From contig CAKKSJ010000146.1 of NCBI GenBank assembly GCA_919902965.1, positions 1 to 16,129 of the forward strand: DNA of 16,129 bases, given 5' to 3'. The translations under genes were made by a program, and so were the position numbers. The stretch comes from Burkholderiales bacterium (lineage in GTDB: Bacteria > Pseudomonadota > Gammaproteobacteria > Burkholderiales > SG8-39). Below, piece by piece: positions 13,388 through 16,129 of the stretch (positions within the stretch are counted from its first letter, which is position 1; each line of letters starts with the position of its first letter). The notes beneath the pieces are model-generated. The model was not told the DNA's origin and did no database searches. It saw only the letters and a program-made list of their open reading frames with translations.

Positions 13388-13885
13388 TTAGTTTTTGCGG
13401 ATGAAAAACTCGAAATTTCCCGGCGCCACTTCCTGTTTGGCAACGAGCTGCAAGCCGGTCGATCTCGTCCAGGAGGCGACGTCGTCGGGCGAGCCCGGGC
13501 AGTTGCTCACCAGCAGCAGGGTTTCGCCTGCCTTCATTCCGTCCAGCAGTTTTTTCGCCTCGATAATCGGACCGGGGCAACTGACCCCGCGGATATCCAA
13601 TGTCACGTTTGCTGCCGGTCGGCTCGCGCTGCCTGCACCGCGTTTAATCGTGTATGCCACCCTGCGGCCGCCGAGCTTGTCTGTGGCGATCACTTCGTTG
13701 CCGGTATGGCGGCTCCAGGCAAACAAATCGTCCGAGGTGCCGGGACAGTCCGAAATCAGCTGCATCGCCTGCCCCGGTCGCAGGTCGTCGATCACATGCT
13801 TCGCGCCGAGCAGGGGCGCGGGGCAATTCAATCCGCACAGATCCAGCGTAACCAGGGGCTTGTCAGTCTTCTTTTGCGTGTTCAT
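13388..13885 (-). CDS. tusA: Tandem TusA-like sulfur carrier protein (two domains)
   Basis: The protein has 165 residues from the ATG at 13885, which has AAGGA 6 bases upstream. A longer start at 13936 gives 182 residues and would overlap the cas6-like stop as TGATG, so coupling is possible. Two TusA domains lie in tandem: residues about 11-81 with Cys21 in DLCGLNCPAPLLGAKHVI, and about 93-163 with Cys103 in DIRGVSCPGPIIEAKKLL. Both keep the persulfide-carrying Cys and a second Cys in similar settings (SDCPGTSDD at 47, SNCPGSPDD at 129). Single-domain TusA (about 80 residues) hands sulfur to DsrEFH/DsrC or to tRNA thiolation; fused tandem copies are less usual. Close to dsrA, it likely feeds cytoplasmic sulfur oxidation. 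Confidence 0.88.
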   Translation of the reverse strand: MNTQKKTDKPLVTLDLCGLNCPAPLLGAKHVIDDLRPGQAMQLISDCPGTSDDLFAWSRHTGNEVIATDKLGGRRVAYTIKRGAGSASRPAANVTLDIRGVSCPGPIIEAKKLLDGMKAGETLLLVSNCPGSPDDVASWTRSTGLQLVAKQEVAPGNFEFFIRKN

Positions 13886-13935
13886 GGCAATTCCTTTTGC
13901 GTGTGCAAACATTGCGGCATCGAACCGAGCGCCCA

Positions 13936-14529
13936 TCAGGCGCCCACTGCCGCGGCCGACTTGTGCGGAACAAAAATTCCGCAGCCGAGCTTGCGACCTT
14001 CGCCCAGGCCGGTCGCCTGCATCCTGAGCGAATGTTCGGTCGAGAGTTCGTGCAGCATCAGGCCGAAGCCGACGATCTCCGCATCCTGCGTCTGCGCGCG
14101 GCGCATTTTGCCACAGATTATCTTGCAGCGAATTCCCGCGTCCTGCAACTCCGCGCTGACTTCACTTTGAAACTGGGCCTCATCGGAGGTTCCCGTGGTG
14201 GCGAACTGCGAATACAAAGTGCCGTGGGCGAACAGCGGCCGCAAGTGCGCGTCGCCGACCTCGACCAGGTTGCCGAGATCGAAATGCGCCCCCGACAGCG
14301 CAAACGACTGTTCTGCGCGCGAGCGCGGCAGCCGCAGCATAAGCCGGGCGCGGCTGCCGAGATAAATTTCGCCGGCCACCGCACGCGAACCGCGGATTGG
14401 ATGCACGCCGGCATCGGGCTCGCTTTCCAGCCATTCCAGCCGCTCGGCGAGCAGCCGGAAAAGCCGCCAGCCGTGATCCGCAGGTATTCTGCCACCGCGC
14501 AGCGAAAACGCCACGTCGACCATGTCCAT
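13936..14529 (-). CDS. Cas6/Cmx6-like RAMP protein (CRISPR RNA endonuclease family) without CRISPR context
   Basis: The protein has 197 residues (an in-frame ATG two codons later is also possible). The opening VDVAFSLRGGRIPADHGWRL, the segment GVHPIRGSR and the C-terminal TGLGEGRKLGCGIFVPHK resemble Cas6 proteins of the Cmx6 (type I-MYXAN) group. Residues 174-184 read GLG-EGRKL-GCG, an exact match to the Cas6 glycine-rich loop G-h-G-x5-G-h-G with basic residues inside. His19 and His43 are candidate catalytic or RNA-contact residues. Cas6 cuts CRISPR precursor RNA at hairpins. Here no repeat array or other cas gene is visible; the next gene is a tandem tusA on the same strand, and dsrA lies divergently. 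The molecular role in this setting is unknown: RNA binding or cleavage is inferred from the fold only. Confidence 0.75.
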   Translation of the reverse strand: MDMVDVAFSLRGGRIPADHGWRLFRLLAERLEWLESEPDAGVHPIRGSRAVAGEIYLGSRARLMLRLPRSRAEQSFALSGAHFDLGNLVEVGDAHLRPLFAHGTLYSQFATTGTSDEAQFQSEVSAELQDAGIRCKIICGKMRRAQTQDAEIVGFGLMLHELSTEHSLRMQATGLGEGRKLGCGIFVPHKSAAAVGA

Positions 14530-14620
14530 GCTGCGCGCTCCGCTCGTTACCGATACCTACTATGGCACCCGCCGCCAGGCGTGCAAATCACCGCCATGGA
14601 TAAGGGCAGACTACTCCCTT

Positions 14621-14642
14621 CGGGTAGGTAGGACACTACCCG
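14621..14642. promoter_or_regulatory. Inverted repeat CGGGTAG-N8-CTACCCG upstream of dsrA
   Basis: Perfect 7-base arms (14621-14627 and 14636-14642) flank an 8-base spacer. It sits in the 238-base divergent gap between the cas6-like gene and dsrA, about 65 bases upstream of a possible -10 box TAGTAT (14697-14702). Its outer half-sites match those of the palindrome at 13363-13376. An activator or repressor site is inferred. Besides this and the repeat at 14712-14726, I see nothing else clear in the gap. Confidence 0.45.
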
Positions 14643-14711
14643 TCCGAGTGTGCCTGCCCCCCTGCACGAGTAATGGCCGATCCGGGCGCCGGCATTTAGT
14701 ATTCTTAAAAA

Positions 14712-14726
14712 AACAAGATGCTTGTT
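14712..14726. promoter_or_regulatory. Inverted repeat AACAAG-ATG-CTTGTT in the dsrA leader
   Basis: Perfect 6-base arms around 3 bases lie just downstream of the possible -10 box at 14697-14702 and 41 bases before the dsrA start. The region is locally AT-rich. It could be an operator or a weak leader hairpin; there is no direct evidence for either. Confidence 0.3.
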
Positions 14727-14767
14727 CCTGGTTTTACGATGGCCTCATCCCGAACGGAGGAAAACAG

Positions 14768-16063
14768 ATGGCGAAAAAACCGCATGCCACACCGAACCTG
14801 GACGCGCTCGAATCCGGTCCATGGCCTAGTTTCGTAACTGGCCTTAAGCGCCTGGCCAAAGACAAGGACGCAGCAGTCGATCTTCTCGGCCACTTGGAAC
14901 ATTCTTACGCGACCAAAAAAGGCTACTGGAAAGGCGGCACCCTGGGCGTTTATGGTTATGGCGGCGGCATTATCCCGCGCTTCACCGAGATCAAGGACGA
15001 GAACGGCAAGCCGACCTTTCCAGACGCGGCCGAATTCCATACCTTGCGCGTCATGCCGCCTGCGGGCATGCATTACAACACCGAGATTCTGCGCAAGCTG
15101 GCGGACATCTGGGAGCGTCATGGCTCCGGCCTGATCGCTTTCCACGGCCAGTCGGGCGACATCATGTTCCAGGGCGCGACCAGCGAGAACGTGCAGAAAG
15201 CGTTTGACGAGATCAACGAGGCGGGTTTCGACCTCGGCGGCGCCGGCCCGGCATTGCGCACTTCCATGTCCTGCGTGGGCGCGGCGCGCTGTGAACAGTC
15301 CTGCTATGACGAGGCCAAGGCGCACCGCATGGTGATCAACAGCTTCCTCGACGATATCCACCGTCCGGCGCTGCCCTACAAGTTCAAGTTCAAGTTCTCA
15401 GGTTGCCCGAACGACTGCATGAACTCGATCCAGCGCTCCGATCTGGCGGTCATCGGCACCTGGCGCGACAACATCCGCACCGACGAGCCGCTGGCGAAAA
15501 AATGGTACGCCAAGCACGGCATGAACGAGCTGGTGAACGACGTGGTCGCGCGCTGCCCGACCAAGGCAATCCAGCTGAAAGAAATCAAGGATGTGCGCAA
15601 AGACGCGTCGATCTCGGCCGTCGCACTGAACGACACCCACGCCCTGGAAATCGACAATAGCGACTGCGTTCGCTGCATGCACTGCATTAACGTCATGACC
15701 GGCGCCCTGGCACCGGGCAAGGACAAGGGCGCAACCATACTGTGCGGCGGCAAGCGCACGCTCAAGATCGGCGATCAGATGGGCACGGTGGTGGTGCCGT
15801 TCCAGCCGCTGCAGACCGAGGAGGACTACGAACAGATCGTCGAACTGGGACAAAAGATCATCGATTTCTTCGCCGAGAACGCGCTCGAGCACGAGCGCAC
15901 CGGGGAAATGATCGAGCGCATCGGCCTGGTCAATTTCCTCGAAGGCATAGGCCTGGAGCCTGACGCAAACATGGTGGGCGCGCCGCGCTCCAATCCCTAC
16001 GTCCGCACCGACGGCTGGGACGAGGAAGTGGCCCGAATCAAGGCCAAACAGGCAGCCGCCTGA
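14768..16063 (+). CDS. dsrA: Dissimilatory sulfite reductase, alpha subunit
   Basis: The protein has 431 residues, normal for DsrA. The ATG at 14768 follows GGAGG (14756-14760) by 7 bases; the frame is open further upstream but has no ribosome site. The siroheme-[4Fe-4S] ligands lie in SCVGAARCEQSCYD (Cys169, Cys175, Cys179) and SGCPNDCMNS (Cys213, Cys217). An inserted ferredoxin domain carries Cys263 and Cys300, Cys303, Cys306 (DCVRCMHC) for a second cluster. With DsrB it forms the cytoplasmic enzyme that interconverts sulfite and sulfide. The adjacent TusA gene favours the reverse, sulfur-oxidizing type (rDsrA), an inference that a phylogeny would settle. dsrB would be expected downstream but does not begin within the 66 remaining bases. 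Confidence 0.95.
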   Translation: MAKKPHATPNLDALESGPWPSFVTGLKRLAKDKDAAVDLLGHLEHSYATKKGYWKGGTLGVYGYGGGIIPRFTEIKDENGKPTFPDAAEFHTLRVMPPAGMHYNTEILRKLADIWERHGSGLIAFHGQSGDIMFQGATSENVQKAFDEINEAGFDLGGAGPALRTSMSCVGAARCEQSCYDEAKAHRMVINSFLDDIHRPALPYKFKFKFSGCPNDCMNSIQRSDLAVIGTWRDNIRTDEPLAKKWYAKHGMNELVNDVVARCPTKAIQLKEIKDVRKDASISAVALNDTHALEIDNSDCVRCMHCINVMTGALAPGKDKGATILCGGKRTLKIGDQMGTVVVPFQPLQTEEDYEQIVELGQKIIDFFAENALEHERTGEMIERIGLVNFLEGIGLEPDANMVGAPRSNPYVRTDGWDEEVARIKAKQAAA

Positions 16064-16078
16064 AGCGCCCCCGACGAT

Positions 16079-16129
16079 ATGAAGAATCTGACTTGGGGGA
16101 TATACGCCCCGCAGGAAGTCCTCCTGGGG
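16079..16129 (+). other. Short open frame after dsrA, truncated by the window edge
   Basis: An ATG at 16079 opens a frame reading MKNLTWGIYAPQEVLLG up to the window end. It has no upstream ribosome site and does not resemble a DsrB N-terminus. It may be non-coding leader for dsrB; short G/C inverted repeats (GGGG at 16096-16099 with CCCC at 16107-16110, AGGA 16113-16116 with TCCT 16119-16122) lie inside it. Confidence 0.2.

Noticed and set aside
13344..14767. CRISPR array near the Cas6-like gene
   Set aside because: I looked for evenly spaced repeats of 25-40 bases around the gene and across the gaps of the window and saw none; only isolated inverted repeats are present.
16079..16129. Start of dsrB
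   Set aside because: The frame MKNLTWGIYAPQEVLLG lacks a ribosome site and does not resemble DsrB N-termini.

Overview
The window reads as a piece of a GC-rich chromosome (by eye roughly 60% GC) from a sulfur-oxidizing proteobacterium, most likely a betaproteobacterium. The assignment rests on a full-length dissimilatory (siroheme) sulfite reductase alpha subunit at the right end. It also rests on a TusA-type sulfur carrier gene beside it and on the betaproteobacterial look of the flanking conserved-unknown genes. The oxidative (reverse) direction of DsrA is inferred from the TusA neighbour, because the sequence alone does not settle it.

Left block (2-2741, + strand): a four-gene, tightly packed unit. 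It holds the 3' part of a [2Fe-2S] ferredoxin/ferredoxin-reductase-like protein with unusual FAD and NAD motifs, a 75-residue protein, a Cys-rich 159-residue protein, and a 352-residue protein coupled to it by an ATGA overlap. The last three have no assigned function.

Second block (2847-4158, - strand): a gene fusing an AhpD/carboxymuconolactone-decarboxylase-like domain to a Rieske [2Fe-2S] domain, followed by a vapBC toxin-antitoxin pair. A strong imperfect inverted repeat (4171-4197) lies just upstream of the fusion gene, and a short perfect one (3507-3524) just upstream of vapB.

Third block (4294-11794, + strand): a catabolic cluster. It encodes an SMP-30/gluconolactonase-type hydrolase, an isopropylmalate/tartrate-dehydrogenase-like enzyme, a Gfo/Idh/MocA oxidoreductase, a complete TRAP transporter (DctP, DctQ, DctM), a small ABM-type monooxygenase and a GntR/FCD regulator. 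Together they look like uptake and oxidation of a carboxylated compound, perhaps a sugar acid, whose identity the sequence does not reveal. A promoter with a perfect -35 box and an overlapping GntR-like inverted repeat precedes the first gene. Two hairpins separate dctM from the monooxygenase gene.

Right block (11833-16063): on the - strand, two two-gene units. One is a Cas6/Cmx6-like RAMP protein followed by a tandem-domain TusA. The other is a conserved unknown protein followed by a TauD/TfdA-type Fe(II)/2-oxoglutarate dioxygenase. Divergently on the + strand lies dsrA. The standout observation is the Cas6-like protein, with an intact glycine-rich loop, next to TusA and facing dsrA with no CRISPR array or other cas gene in the window. 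Related GGGTA...TACCC inverted repeats precede dsrA and the dioxygenase unit and may tie them to one regulator. No rRNA, tRNA, insertion sequence or CRISPR array was recognised.
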